Shown here: positions 1-8,284 of the stretch, one piece after another
Numbering within the stretch: the stretch's first letter is position 1
Layout: every line of letters begins with the position of its first letter
Assembly: GCA_040376925.1 (NCBI GenBank)
Contig: JBEIPU010000134.1
Span: forward strand, 1 to 11,594
DNA: 11,594 nucleotides
Direction: 5' to 3'
Source of the DNA: RAM1 sp040376925
Lineage (GTDB): Bacteria > Pseudomonadota > Gammaproteobacteria > Burkholderiales > Burkholderiaceae_C
Program-made: the position numbers and the translations under genes
The notes under the pieces: generated by a model
What the model saw: only the letters and a program-made list of their open reading frames with translations
The model's database searches: none
What the model was told of the DNA's origin: nothing

Positions 1-138
1 AAAGCTCACCGGCAATTAAGCGGCGAGTGCGAAACGTTCGTCGTTTGCAGTTAGTTTGTTTGAATCTGTTTTACGAGCGCATTCAGCTCGACATGCCCTG
101 CCACGCGTCCGAACCCACGTCGAAACCAGTGCAGCCCC
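1..138 (-). ncRNA. ssrA: tmRNA, 5' part (cut by the window edge)
   Basis: Transfer-messenger RNA rescues stalled ribosomes by acting first as alanyl-tRNA and then as a short mRNA encoding a degradation tag. On the minus strand the mature 5' end is placed at 138, where GGGGCTGCACTGG is followed by TTTCGACGTGGG, the conserved 5' tRNA-like segment. Next comes a pseudoknot resembling PK1: stem arms at 86-90 and 74-78 (CGAGC/GCTCG), and GCAT at 93-96 that can pair with ATGC in the loop at 79-82. The tag reading frame at 48-16 encodes ANDERFALAA and a TAA stop, as known from Burkholderiales. The downstream pseudoknots and the 3' tRNA-like half with CCA lie outside the window. The exact 5' end is inferred, because RNase P normally trims it. 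The identification is firm because the tag, the 5' domain and the pseudoknot all agree. Confidence 0.96.
16..48 (-). other. ssrA: tmRNA proteolysis-tag reading frame (ANDERFALAA, stop)
   Basis: Reading 48 down to 16 gives GCA AAC GAC GAA CGT TTC GCA CTC GCC GCT TAA, that is A-N-D-E-R-F-A-L-A-A-stop. The resume codon is GCA (48-46), preceded by the A-rich stretch typical of this position. The first residues ANDE and the terminal LAA match the general tmRNA tag consensus; the final LAA is the signal recognised by ClpXP-type proteases. The sequence just after the stop (15-1) would form the start of the helix that follows the tag. Confidence 0.95.
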
Positions 139-147
139 AAGCCTTGT

Positions 148-174
148 ATTTTAGGCGCTTGTTGCCTATTGCAA
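148..174 (-). promoter_or_regulatory. Putative ssrA promoter overlapping the end of the phosphatase gene
   Basis: On the minus strand TAAAAT (153-148) is a good -10 box. It would start transcription around 141-140, a few bases before the mature tmRNA 5' end at 138, which leaves a short leader for RNase P to remove. The best -35 candidate is TTGCAA (174-169), which forms the last two sense codons of the phosphatase gene, but its spacing is only 15 bp. No terminator is seen between the phosphatase stop codon (168-166) and ssrA, so read-through could also supply tmRNA. The -10 is convincing by position; the -35 is weak. Confidence 0.55.
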
Positions 175-825
175 GAGCAAAAGCAGCTCGGAAGGCGACT
201 GAATATGTGCGTGGGCACCCCATTGATGGGTGTCGGCGTTGTGGCCCAGGTAGCCATAGGCCGCGGCCACCGTGCCCATGCCGGCGGCCAGGCCGGCCAC
301 TACGTCGCGCTCGTCATCGCCCACATACACACAGCGCTGCGGCGCCACGCCCAGTTGCCGGGCGGCCTCCAGCAGCGGCGCGGGGTGCGGCTTGGCGTGG
401 GGTGTGCTGTCGCCACCCACCACGGTGCCGGCCGTGGCAAACAGCGGCATGCTGCGCGTGAGCGGCGCGGCAAATCGCATGGACTTGTTGGTCACCACAC
501 CCCAGGGCAGCCCCCTCTGGCGCAGTTGGCCGATCAGTTCGGCCACGCCGTCAAACACATACGTCAGCTCGGTCATGCGGCGCTCATAGTTCACAAAGAA
601 CTCTTCGCGCATGGCGTTGTAGTCCGGGTGGTCCGGCGTCATGCCGAACGCCACACCGAGCATGCCGCGCGCACCCGCGCCGGCCATGGGCCGGTACAGG
701 TCAGCAGCCAGTGACGCAAGCCCCCGGTCGGTACGCATCTTGTCTGCGGCGGCACCCAGGTCGGGCGCGCTGTCGATCAGGGTACCGTCCAGGTCAAACA
801 GGACGGCCTCAATGTTCCTGAACAT
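166..825 (-). CDS. gph: HAD-family sugar-phosphate phosphatase (Gph-like; candidate MupP)
   Basis: A 219-residue HAD-superfamily hydrolase of the phosphoglycolate-phosphatase-like group. Its motifs are complete: motif I DLDGTLIDS with nucleophile D11 and acid/base D13, motif II T112 in VVTNKS, motif III K145 in AKPHP, and motif IV GDDERD at 169-174. The cap domain lies between residues of about 15 and 100. The gene follows ubiG directly. GTG (828) and ATG (825) are consecutive in-frame codons; I chose ATG, which overlaps the ubiG stop as TGATG, while GTG would add one residue and give a 4-nt overlap. No clear Shine-Dalgarno is visible, so translation may be coupled to ubiG. Family members hydrolyse 2-phosphoglycolate (Gph) or MurNAc-6-phosphate (MupP). 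The ubiG/gyrA neighbourhood and the WGVVTNK and late YGY...WGA segments are reminiscent of Pseudomonas MupP, so the gph symbol is conventional rather than proven. Confidence 0.9.
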   Translation of the reverse strand: MFRNIEAVLFDLDGTLIDSAPDLGAAADKMRTDRGLASLAADLYRPMAGAGARGMLGVAFGMTPDHPDYNAMREEFFVNYERRMTELTYVFDGVAELIGQLRQRGLPWGVVTNKSMRFAAPLTRSMPLFATAGTVVGGDSTPHAKPHPAPLLEAARQLGVAPQRCVYVGDDERDVVAGLAAGMGTVAAAYGYLGHNADTHQWGAHAHIQSPSELLLLLQ

Positions 826-1532
826 CACAGCTTGCGCGTCGCGTGCAGGTAGTTCACGCTGGTATCGGCCGACAGCCAGTAGCGCCGGGTCAGCGGGTTG
901 TATTCCATGCCGCGCGTGGCCTGCAGGTCCAGCCCCGCCTGGCGGCAGTAGCCCGCAAGTTCGCTGGGGCGGATCAGCTTGGCATATTCATGCGTTCCGC
1001 GCGGCAGCATGTTGAGCACATATTCGGCCCCGACGATGGCAAACAGGAACGACTTCGGGTTGCGGTTGATGGTGGAAAAGAACACCCAGCCCCCCGGCTT
1101 GACCAGCGTGGCACAGGCCCGCACGACCGATGCCGGGTCCGGCACGTGCTCGAGCATCTCCATGCAGGTCACCATGTCAAACCGGCCGGGCGCTTCGTCC
1201 GCCAGATCTTCGGCGCTGATTTCGCGGTACTGCACGCGCGGGGTTTGCGCCTCCAGCGCGTGGAGTTGCGCGACCTTCAAGGCCTTGGTGGCCAGATCAA
1301 TGCCGGTGACATCGGCACCTTGACGCGCCATGGCATCGGCCAGGATGCCGCCGCCGCACCCCACGTCCAGCACCTGCTTGCCCGCCAGGGGCGCCAGGCC
1401 GTTGATCCACGCCAGGCGCAGGGGGTTGATCTGGTGCAGTGGCCGGAATTCGCTGTCCGGGTCCCACCAGCGGTGGGCCAGGTCCGAAAACTTGGCCAGC
1501 TCTGCCGGGTCGGCGTTTACAGAATTGCTCAT
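825..1532 (-). CDS. ubiG: Ubiquinone biosynthesis O-methyltransferase UbiG
   Basis: A 235-residue class I SAM-dependent methyltransferase that carries out both O-methylations of ubiquinone biosynthesis, including the final 3-demethylubiquinol step; UbiG is membrane-associated. The N-terminal segment FSDLAHRWWDPDSEFRPLHQ and following INPLR are typical of UbiG. SAM motif I, VLDVGCGGGIL, begins at residue 54, followed by VTGIDLA and the later MEMLEHVPDP and FFSTINRN segments of the family. Its length is close to the usual 230-245. The start ATG at 1532 gives the standard UbiG N-terminus but has no evident Shine-Dalgarno and sits only 23 nt beyond the ompA terminator. The stop overlaps the start of the downstream phosphatase gene, so the two are probably cotranscribed. 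Confidence 0.95.
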   Translation of the reverse strand: MSNSVNADPAELAKFSDLAHRWWDPDSEFRPLHQINPLRLAWINGLAPLAGKQVLDVGCGGGILADAMARQGADVTGIDLATKALKVAQLHALEAQTPRVQYREISAEDLADEAPGRFDMVTCMEMLEHVPDPASVVRACATLVKPGGWVFFSTINRNPKSFLFAIVGAEYVLNMLPRGTHEYAKLIRPSELAGYCRQAGLDLQATRGMEYNPLTRRYWLSADTSVNYLHATRKL

Positions 1533-1555
1533 GCGTGTATTTTGCTTTGACCATG

Positions 1556-1582
1556 AAAAAAGCCCCGTTGCCGGGGCTTTTT
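1556..1582 (-). terminator. Rho-independent terminator of the ompA-family gene
   Basis: The minus strand carries AGCCCCG (1578-1572), a 4-base GCAA loop and CGGGGCT (1567-1561), flanked by A residues before and a six-base T run after (1561-1556). The GC stem of 7 bp can be lengthened by A-T pairs to about 11 bp. It lies about 20 nt after the ompA-family stop codon at 1602, the expected place. The plus-strand sequence also has a stem followed by T residues, but no plus-strand gene ends here. Confidence 0.9.
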
Positions 1583-1601
1583 CTGGAGTAGTCCTTGCGG
1601 A

Positions 1602-2273
1602 TTACTTGTTGGCGCGGGTGCCGACCACTTCGATTTCCACGCGACGGTTCTTGGCGCGGCCTTCGGCGGTCTTGTTGTCAGCCACGGGCTGCTTCTCGCC
1701 CTTGCCTTCGGTGTAAACGCGGTTCTTCTCGATGCCCTTGGACACGAGGTAGGCCTTGACGGACTCAGCGCGGGCCACCGACAGCTTCTGGTTGTAGGCG
1801 TCGGAACCAACGGAGTCGGTGTGGCCGACAGCGATGATCACTTCCAGGTTGATGTCCTTGACCTTGCTGGTCAGGTCGTCGAGCTTGGCCTTGCCTTCGG
1901 GCTTGAGGACGGACTTGTCGAAGTCGAAGAATGCGTCAGCAGCGTACGTCACCTTGGTGGCTGCGGGCGGCTGGGGAGCCGGGGCCGGTGCCGGGGGACG
2001 CGCAGCGGGAGCCGGCGCCGCAGCGGCGGGAGCCGGTGCCGGAGCAGCGGCGGGAGCCGGGGCCGGGGCGGGAGCAGCCACAATGGCGCCATCGCAACCG
2101 GCAGCTGCCGTTGCGGGGGTCCAGTTGGCATTGCGCCAGCACAGTTCGTTGGTGCCGTTCTTCCAAACGAGTTCGGAAGTGCCATTGCGCCAGTTGTCGA
2201 TCGTCTGGGCGCCAGCGGCGGTTGCGAGCGCAGCGGAGGCAAACAACATCGCCACTTTGTTCAGTTTCTTCAT
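1602..2273 (-). CDS. ompA: OmpA-family protein without a beta-barrel
   Basis: A 223-residue exported, peptidoglycan-binding envelope protein. Residues 1-22 form a signal peptide (MKK start, hydrophobic core, predicted cleavage AGA|Q at 22/23). Residues 28-46 hold two copies of the nonapeptide W-R/K-N-G-T-x-E-L-x, then a segment with C45 and C60 that could form a disulfide. Residues 66-105 are a low-complexity Ala/Pro linker. Residues 107-223 form the OmpA C-terminal domain, with FFDFDKSVLKPEG, GHTDSVGS (D153) and R168, 15 residues apart as in the diaminopimelate-binding pair of other OmpA domains, and NRRVEIEV near the end. Eight barrel strands cannot fit into the N-terminal part, and no lipobox is seen. 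The start is fixed by the Shine-Dalgarno and signal peptide; an in-frame upstream ATG at 2366 would spoil both. Short OmpA proteins like this are known in Bordetella and relatives. How it is held in the envelope is not clear. Confidence 0.9.
   Translation of the reverse strand: MKKLNKVAMLFASAALATAAGAQTIDNWRNGTSELVWKNGTNELCWRNANWTPATAAAGCDGAIVAAPAPAPAPAAAPAPAPAAAAPAPAARPPAPAPAPQPPAATKVTYAADAFFDFDKSVLKPEGKAKLDDLTSKVKDINLEVIIAVGHTDSVGSDAYNQKLSVARAESVKAYLVSKGIEKNRVYTEGKGEKQPVADNKTAEGRAKNRRVEIEVVGTRANK
1959..2078 (-). repeat. Low-complexity Ala/Pro-coding linker in the ompA-family gene
   Basis: About 40 codons (residues 66-105) are almost only Ala and Pro, in alternating AP units broken by AAA/AAAA runs, one Arg and one Gln. 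On the DNA this is an imperfect GC-rich repeat of GCC/CCG/GCT triplets. Such linkers span the space between an outer-membrane or surface part and the peptidoglycan-binding domain. Repeats of this kind can change length by slippage in whole codons, so copy number may differ between strains. Confidence 0.85.
2139..2192 (-). repeat. Tandem 27-bp repeat encoding W-[RK]-N-G-T-x-E-L-x
   Basis: Two adjacent 27-bp units encode WRNGTSELV (2192-2166) and WKNGTNELC (2165-2139), and a third degenerate start WRNAN follows at 2138. Trp recurs every nine residues (28, 37, 46). The DNA copies have diverged at several codons while the protein pattern is kept, which suggests an old, selected duplication rather than a recent one. 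Confidence 0.85.
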
Positions 2274-2277
2274 GGTT

Positions 2278-2284
2278 CTCCTCT
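2278..2284 (-). promoter_or_regulatory. Ribosome binding site that fixes the ompA-family start
   Basis: On the minus strand AGAGGAG (2284-2278) lies 4 nt before ATG (2273-2271). It is the strongest Shine-Dalgarno on the left side of the window and selects this ATG over the in-frame ATG at 2366. It suits a highly expressed envelope protein. Confidence 0.85.
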
Positions 2285-2296
2285 TGGGGAAAAAGC

Positions 2297-2339
2297 CGCA
2301 GCCGCGCTGCGTTATTGGACGATTAAGGTGACCATCACC
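2297..2339 (-). other. Two hairpins in the ompA-family 5' leader
   Basis: In the proposed minus-strand leader, GGTGA-TGG-TCACC (2339-2327) forms a 5-bp hairpin, and CGCAGC-GCG-GCTGCG (2311-2297) forms a 6-bp hairpin about 12 nt before the Shine-Dalgarno. In E. coli, 5' stem-loops in the ompA leader prolong mRNA life. A similar role here is only an analogy, since the sequences are unrelated. Confidence 0.4.
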
Positions 2340-2354
2340 AAAAGCGTTGAGGCA

Positions 2355-2382
2355 ATTGTGCCACACGTCCCCAAGGCCGCAA
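2355..2382 (-). promoter_or_regulatory. Putative ompA-family promoter
   Basis: On the minus strand TTGCGG (2382-2377) and CACAAT (2360-2355) are separated by 16 bp and resemble sigma70 -35 and -10 boxes. Transcription would begin near 2348 and give a leader of about 75 nt. This is the best candidate in the intergenic region by eye, but it has not been scored. Confidence 0.45.
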
Positions 2383-2439
2383 CGGTTATTGGCTCAGGCA
2401 TACGTAGGACAAAACCGCATCGAGCAGTTGTGTTGCGGG

Positions 2440-2466
2440 TTAGCGACAAGCGCTTGGCCGTAAAAT
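2440..2466 (+). promoter_or_regulatory. Putative gyrA promoter with a 10-bp palindrome in the spacer
   Basis: TAAAAT at 2461-2466 is a good -10 box, 30 nt before the gyrA ATG. The -35 is poor: TTAGCG at 2440-2445 gives a 15-bp spacer. Within the spacer lies the perfect palindrome CAAGCGCTTG (2447-2456). A weak -35 with non-optimal spacing fits promoters that respond to supercoiling, as gyrase promoters do in other bacteria, but this is an inference. The resulting leader of about 24 nt is C-rich with no Shine-Dalgarno. Confidence 0.5.
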
Positions 2467-2496
2467 TCGTCTCTTTCCCGCCGCACCCGCCCTCTC

Positions 2497-5129
<2,633 letters not shown>

Positions 5130-5133
<4 letters not shown>

Positions 5134-5191
5134 TCCCCGCCGTCCTGAACCCGGCCCGCGCTGCTGACTCCGGCGGCCGGATCAGGCTTTT
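5130..5191 (+). terminator. Stem-loop containing the gyrA stop codon; possible terminator or processing site
   Basis: The left arm CTGATCC plus CCGCCG (5130-5142) is complementary to the right arm CGGCGG (5171-5176) plus GGATCAG (5179-5185). This gives about 13 bp with a 2-nt bulge and a 28-nt loop. The gyrA stop TGA (5131-5133) lies in the left arm, and the structure is followed by GCTTTT. The T run is short and the loop long, so it may be a partial terminator, an mRNA end protector or a processing signal separating gyrA from the serC operon. No convincing serC promoter was found after it. Confidence 0.45.
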
Positions 5192-5218
5192 GTCCCTGTC
5201 TGCACGGTGAACCACACC

Positions 5219-6313
5219 ATGGAACGTCCTTACAACTTCTCCGCCGGCCCAGCCGCCATCCCGCCTGAAGTCCTGCAACAGGCCGCGGCCGAAATGCTCG
5301 ACTGGCAGGGCAGCGGCATGAGCGTGATGGAGATGAGCCACCGCGGCAAGGAGTTCATTTCGATTTATGAACAGGCTGAGGCTGCACTGCGCGAATTGCT
5401 GGCGGTGCCCGCCCACTTTCGCATCCTGTTCATGCAAGGTGGCGGGCTGGGCGAGAACGCCATCGTGCCTATGAACCTGTCGCGCGCCGCTGCGATGGAC
5501 ATCGTGGTGACGGGCAGCTGGAGCCAGAAGTCTCGCAAGGAGGCCGCCAAATACTGCAGCCAGGTCAACACCGTGGCCAGCAATGAGGCCGACGGCCACA
5601 CCACCCTGCCCGACCCGGCAGGCTGGCAGCTGGGCATCGGCTCCAGCTACGTGCATGTGTGCACCAACGAAACCATTCACGGTGTGGAGTTCCACAGCCT
5701 GCCCGACCTGAAGGCGCTGGGCAGCGATGCGCCGCTGGTGATCGATTTCTCGTCGCATGTGGCGTCACGCCCGGTGGACTGGTCGCGCGTGGGCCTGGCG
5801 TTTGGTGGCGCGCAGAAAAACCTCGGCCCTGCCGGCCTGACGCTGGTGGTGGTGCGCGAAGACCTGCTGGGTCATGCCCTGCCGATCTGTCCAAGCGCGT
5901 TTGACTACAAGATCGTGGCCGACAACCAGTCGATGTACAACACCCCGCCCACATGGGGCATCTACATCGCGGGCCTGACGTTCCAGTGGCTGCTGCGCCA
6001 GGGCGGCGTGGCCGAGATGGAGCGGCGCAACATCGAGAAAGCGCAGTTGCTGTACGGCTACATCGACAACTCCCAGCTGTATGTCAACAAGGTTGCGGCC
6101 AATTGCCGCTCGCGCATGAACGTGCCGTTCTTCCTGCGGGACGAATCGCGCAACGACGCCTTCCTGGCGGGCGCGCGCGCGCGTGGCCTGCTGCAGCTCA
6201 AGGGTCACAAGTCCGTGGGCGGCATGCGCGCCAGCATCTACAACGCCATGCCGCTGGCCGGCGTGCAGGCGCTGGTGGGCTACATGCGAGAATTTGAGCA
6301 AAAGCACAGCTGA
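5219..6313 (+). CDS. serC: Phosphoserine aminotransferase
   Basis: A 364-residue PLP enzyme that converts 3-phosphohydroxypyruvate and glutamate to phosphoserine, and also acts in the PLP pathway on 3-hydroxy-2-oxo-4-phosphonooxybutanoate. Family signatures are the N-terminal YNFSAGPAAIPPEVLQ, MSHRGKEF, and GGAQKNLGPAGLT with the PLP-binding lysine K200 (K198 in E. coli). YNTPPTWGIYI and the C-terminal VGGMRASIYNAMP are also family-typical. I chose ATG at 5219 because it gives MERPYNFSAGP, the usual spacing to FSAGP, with a GGTGA element 8 nt upstream. A GTG at 5207 would add four residues. It follows gyrA by 85 nt and is 13 nt from pheA, so it probably starts the aromatic operon. Confidence 0.97.
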   Translation: MERPYNFSAGPAAIPPEVLQQAAAEMLDWQGSGMSVMEMSHRGKEFISIYEQAEAALRELLAVPAHFRILFMQGGGLGENAIVPMNLSRAAAMDIVVTGSWSQKSRKEAAKYCSQVNTVASNEADGHTTLPDPAGWQLGIGSSYVHVCTNETIHGVEFHSLPDLKALGSDAPLVIDFSSHVASRPVDWSRVGLAFGGAQKNLGPAGLTLVVVREDLLGHALPICPSAFDYKIVADNQSMYNTPPTWGIYIAGLTFQWLLRQGGVAEMERRNIEKAQLLYGYIDNSQLYVNKVAANCRSRMNVPFFLRDESRNDAFLAGARARGLLQLKGHKSVGGMRASIYNAMPLAGVQALVGYMREFEQKHS

Positions 6314-6326
6314 GACATTCGCCGAC

Positions 6327-7409
6327 ATGCCCAAAACCCTTGCGGAACTCCGCATCCAGATCGACGCCGTGGACGGCGAACTGCTCGCCCTGCTCAACCG
6401 CCGGGCGGCGCTGGCCAATGAGGTCGGCGAGATCAAGCGCGCGGAAGGCTCCCCGGTGTTCCGCCCCGAGCGCGAGGCCCAGGTCATCAATGGCCTGCAG
6501 GCGGCCAACCAGGGTCCGCTGAAGGCCGAGAACGTGGCCACGGTCTGGCGCGAAATCATGTCGGCCTGCCGGGCGCTGGAAGCGCCGCAACGCGTGGCCT
6601 ACCTGGGCCCCAAGGGCACCTTCAGCGAGCAGGCGGCGGTGCAGTTCTTTGGCTCCAGCATCCAGCATGTGCCCTGCGTGAATTTTGACGAGGTGTTCCA
6701 TGCCGCCACCGCTGGCACGGCCGACTTCGGTGTGGTGCCCGTGGAAAACAACACCGAAGGCGTCGTCACGCGCTCGCTGGATTTGCTGCTGCAGTCGCCA
6801 CTGCACATCGTGGGCGAGATCAGCCTGCTGGTGCGCCACCATCTGCTGCGCACCTCCGATTCACTGGAGGGCATTGAAGTCGTGCTGGCGCACCCGCAGG
6901 CGCTGGCGCAGTGCCAGGGCTGGCTGGCCAAACATCTGCCGAACGTGGAGCGGCGGGCCGTGTCCAGCAATGCCGAAGGCGCGCGACTGGCCGCGGGCAA
7001 CCCGGCCTGGGCCGGCATCGCGGGCGAACGGGCCGGCAGCGAATTTGGCCTGCACACCGTGGCGCACGCTATCCAGGACGACGCCTTCAACCGCACCCGA
7101 TTTGCGGTGGTGTGCCTGCCGCAGACGCTGGCAGCGCCGCAGGCCTCGGGCAAGGACTGCGTGAGCCTGGTGGTGTCCGTGCCCAACAAGCCCGGCGCGG
7201 TACACGACATCCTGGTGCCGCTCAAGCAGCACGGCGTGTCCATGACCCGGTTCGAGTCGCGCCCTGCCCGCTCGGGCCAGTGGGAATACTATTTTTATAT
7301 TGATGTGCAAGGTCACCCGTCGCAGCCGCATGTAGCAGCTGCGCTGCAGGACCTTCAGTCGTTGTGCGCGTTCTACAAGGTGCTGGGCACCTACCCCATA
7401 GGCGAATGA
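6327..7409 (+). CDS. pheA: Bifunctional chorismate mutase/prephenate dehydratase (P-protein)
   Basis: A 360-residue cytoplasmic enzyme that turns chorismate into prephenate and then phenylpyruvate for phenylalanine. Residues 1-85 form an AroQ chorismate mutase (LAELRIQIDAVDGELLALLNRR, then GEIK with K37). The dehydratase domain starts at V90 in VAYLGPKGTFSEQA and includes FGVVPVENNTEG and the catalytic T257-R258-F259. A C-terminal ACT domain of about residues 275-355 has PGAV (G290) and E310-S-R-P, the segments that bind phenylalanine, so feedback inhibition by Phe is expected. The ATG at 6327 is chosen because MPKTLAELR starts the mutase helix directly; an upstream in-frame ATG lies inside serC and adds unrelated sequence. 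It is 13 nt after serC and overlaps tyrA by 4 nt. No hisC-like aminotransferase gene lies between pheA and tyrA. Confidence 0.97.
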   Translation: MPKTLAELRIQIDAVDGELLALLNRRAALANEVGEIKRAEGSPVFRPEREAQVINGLQAANQGPLKAENVATVWREIMSACRALEAPQRVAYLGPKGTFSEQAAVQFFGSSIQHVPCVNFDEVFHAATAGTADFGVVPVENNTEGVVTRSLDLLLQSPLHIVGEISLLVRHHLLRTSDSLEGIEVVLAHPQALAQCQGWLAKHLPNVERRAVSSNAEGARLAAGNPAWAGIAGERAGSEFGLHTVAHAIQDDAFNRTRFAVVCLPQTLAAPQASGKDCVSLVVSVPNKPGAVHDILVPLKQHGVSMTRFESRPARSGQWEYYFYIDVQGHPSQPHVAAALQDLQSLCAFYKVLGTYPIGE

Positions 7410-8284
7410 TGTTTGAACAACTAGGTCTGATCGGTTGCGGCTTGATGGGCGGGTCGTTCGCCCTGGCCATGAAGCGGGCCGGCCTGGTCAAGCGCGTGGT
7501 GGGTTACAGCAAGTCGCCCTCCACTACCGAGCGCGCGCGCCAGATGGGCGTGATCGACGTGGAAGCGCCCTCTGCGCTACTCGCAGTCTCGGGCGCGGAC
7601 ATTGTCCTGCTGGCCGTGCCGGTATCAGCCACCGAAGCCACGCTCAAGGCCATCAAGCACCTGGTCACGGCCAACACGCTGATCATGGATGTGGGCTCCA
7701 CCAAGCGCGACGTCGTGGACGCCGCGCGCCGTGTACTGGGCGTGCATGTGGCGACGTTTGTGCCGGCCCACCCGGTGACGGGCAAGGAAGTCTCTGGCGT
7801 GGACCATGCCGACCCGGACCTGTACGTGGGAAAACAGGTCGTCCTCACACCCATTGAGCGCACCATGACTGCCAAGCTCAAGCAGGCGGTGGACCTGTGG
7901 ACGGCGCTGGGCTGCAAGGTCATCCAGATGTCGCCGGAATCGCATGACGCAGCCTTTGCCGCCGTCAGCCACCTGCCGCACCTGATTGCCTTTGCACTGA
8001 TCAACGGCATCACCGGGCAGAACCACGGCAAGGACTTCCTGTCGCTGGCGGGGCCCGGGTTTCGTGACTTCACGCGCATTGCGGCCAGCGACCCCAAGGT
8101 CTGGCGCGACATCCTGCTGGCCAACCGCGAAGAGCTGCTTGCGCAATCCAGGATCTTCCAGGACACGCTTCAGGCCATGGAGCGCACGATCGCCAGCGGC
8201 AATGCCGATGCGCTGGAAAACCTGATCAACCAGGCCAGTGCGGCCCGTGCCCACTGGCGCATGGGCGCCAACCCCAAAAAGTAA
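7406..8284 (+). CDS. tyrA: Prephenate (or cyclohexadienyl) dehydrogenase
   Basis: A 292-residue NAD(P)-dependent oxidoreductase that oxidatively decarboxylates prephenate, and possibly arogenate, in tyrosine synthesis. The N-terminal Rossmann fold has GLIGCGLMGGS (G10, G12, G15), followed by VVGYSKS, DVGSTKRDV and PAHPVTGKEVSGV; H122 in the last is the likely catalytic histidine. The C-terminal helical dimerisation domain has SHLPHLIAFAL (from 188) and LAGPGFRDFTRIA. No chorismate mutase or ACT domain is attached, so it is the single-domain type. The start is ATGATG at 7406-7411: the first ATG overlaps the pheA stop as ATGA and has an AGGCGA element upstream, the second would shorten the protein by one residue. 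The coenzyme choice and the prephenate versus arogenate preference cannot be read from the sequence by eye. Confidence 0.95.
   Translation: MMFEQLGLIGCGLMGGSFALAMKRAGLVKRVVGYSKSPSTTERARQMGVIDVEAPSALLAVSGADIVLLAVPVSATEATLKAIKHLVTANTLIMDVGSTKRDVVDAARRVLGVHVATFVPAHPVTGKEVSGVDHADPDLYVGKQVVLTPIERTMTAKLKQAVDLWTALGCKVIQMSPESHDAAFAAVSHLPHLIAFALINGITGQNHGKDFLSLAGPGFRDFTRIAASDPKVWRDILLANREELLAQSRIFQDTLQAMERTIASGNADALENLINQASAARAHWRMGANPKK

Noticed and set aside
51..257. A 68-codon minus-strand frame reading through the tmRNA start
   Set aside because: It overlaps the conserved non-coding tmRNA 5' domain and the end of the phosphatase gene in another frame; the tag frame is the only translated part expected.
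27..461. A 144-codon plus-strand frame covering the left edge
   Set aside because: It runs antisense to tmRNA and the phosphatase; its C-terminal half is Arg/Pro/Ala low-complexity sequence typical of a shadow frame.
2274..2366. Extension of the ompA-family protein to the in-frame ATG at 2366
   Set aside because: It would place 31 unrelated residues before a clear signal peptide and ignore the strong Shine-Dalgarno at 2278-2284.
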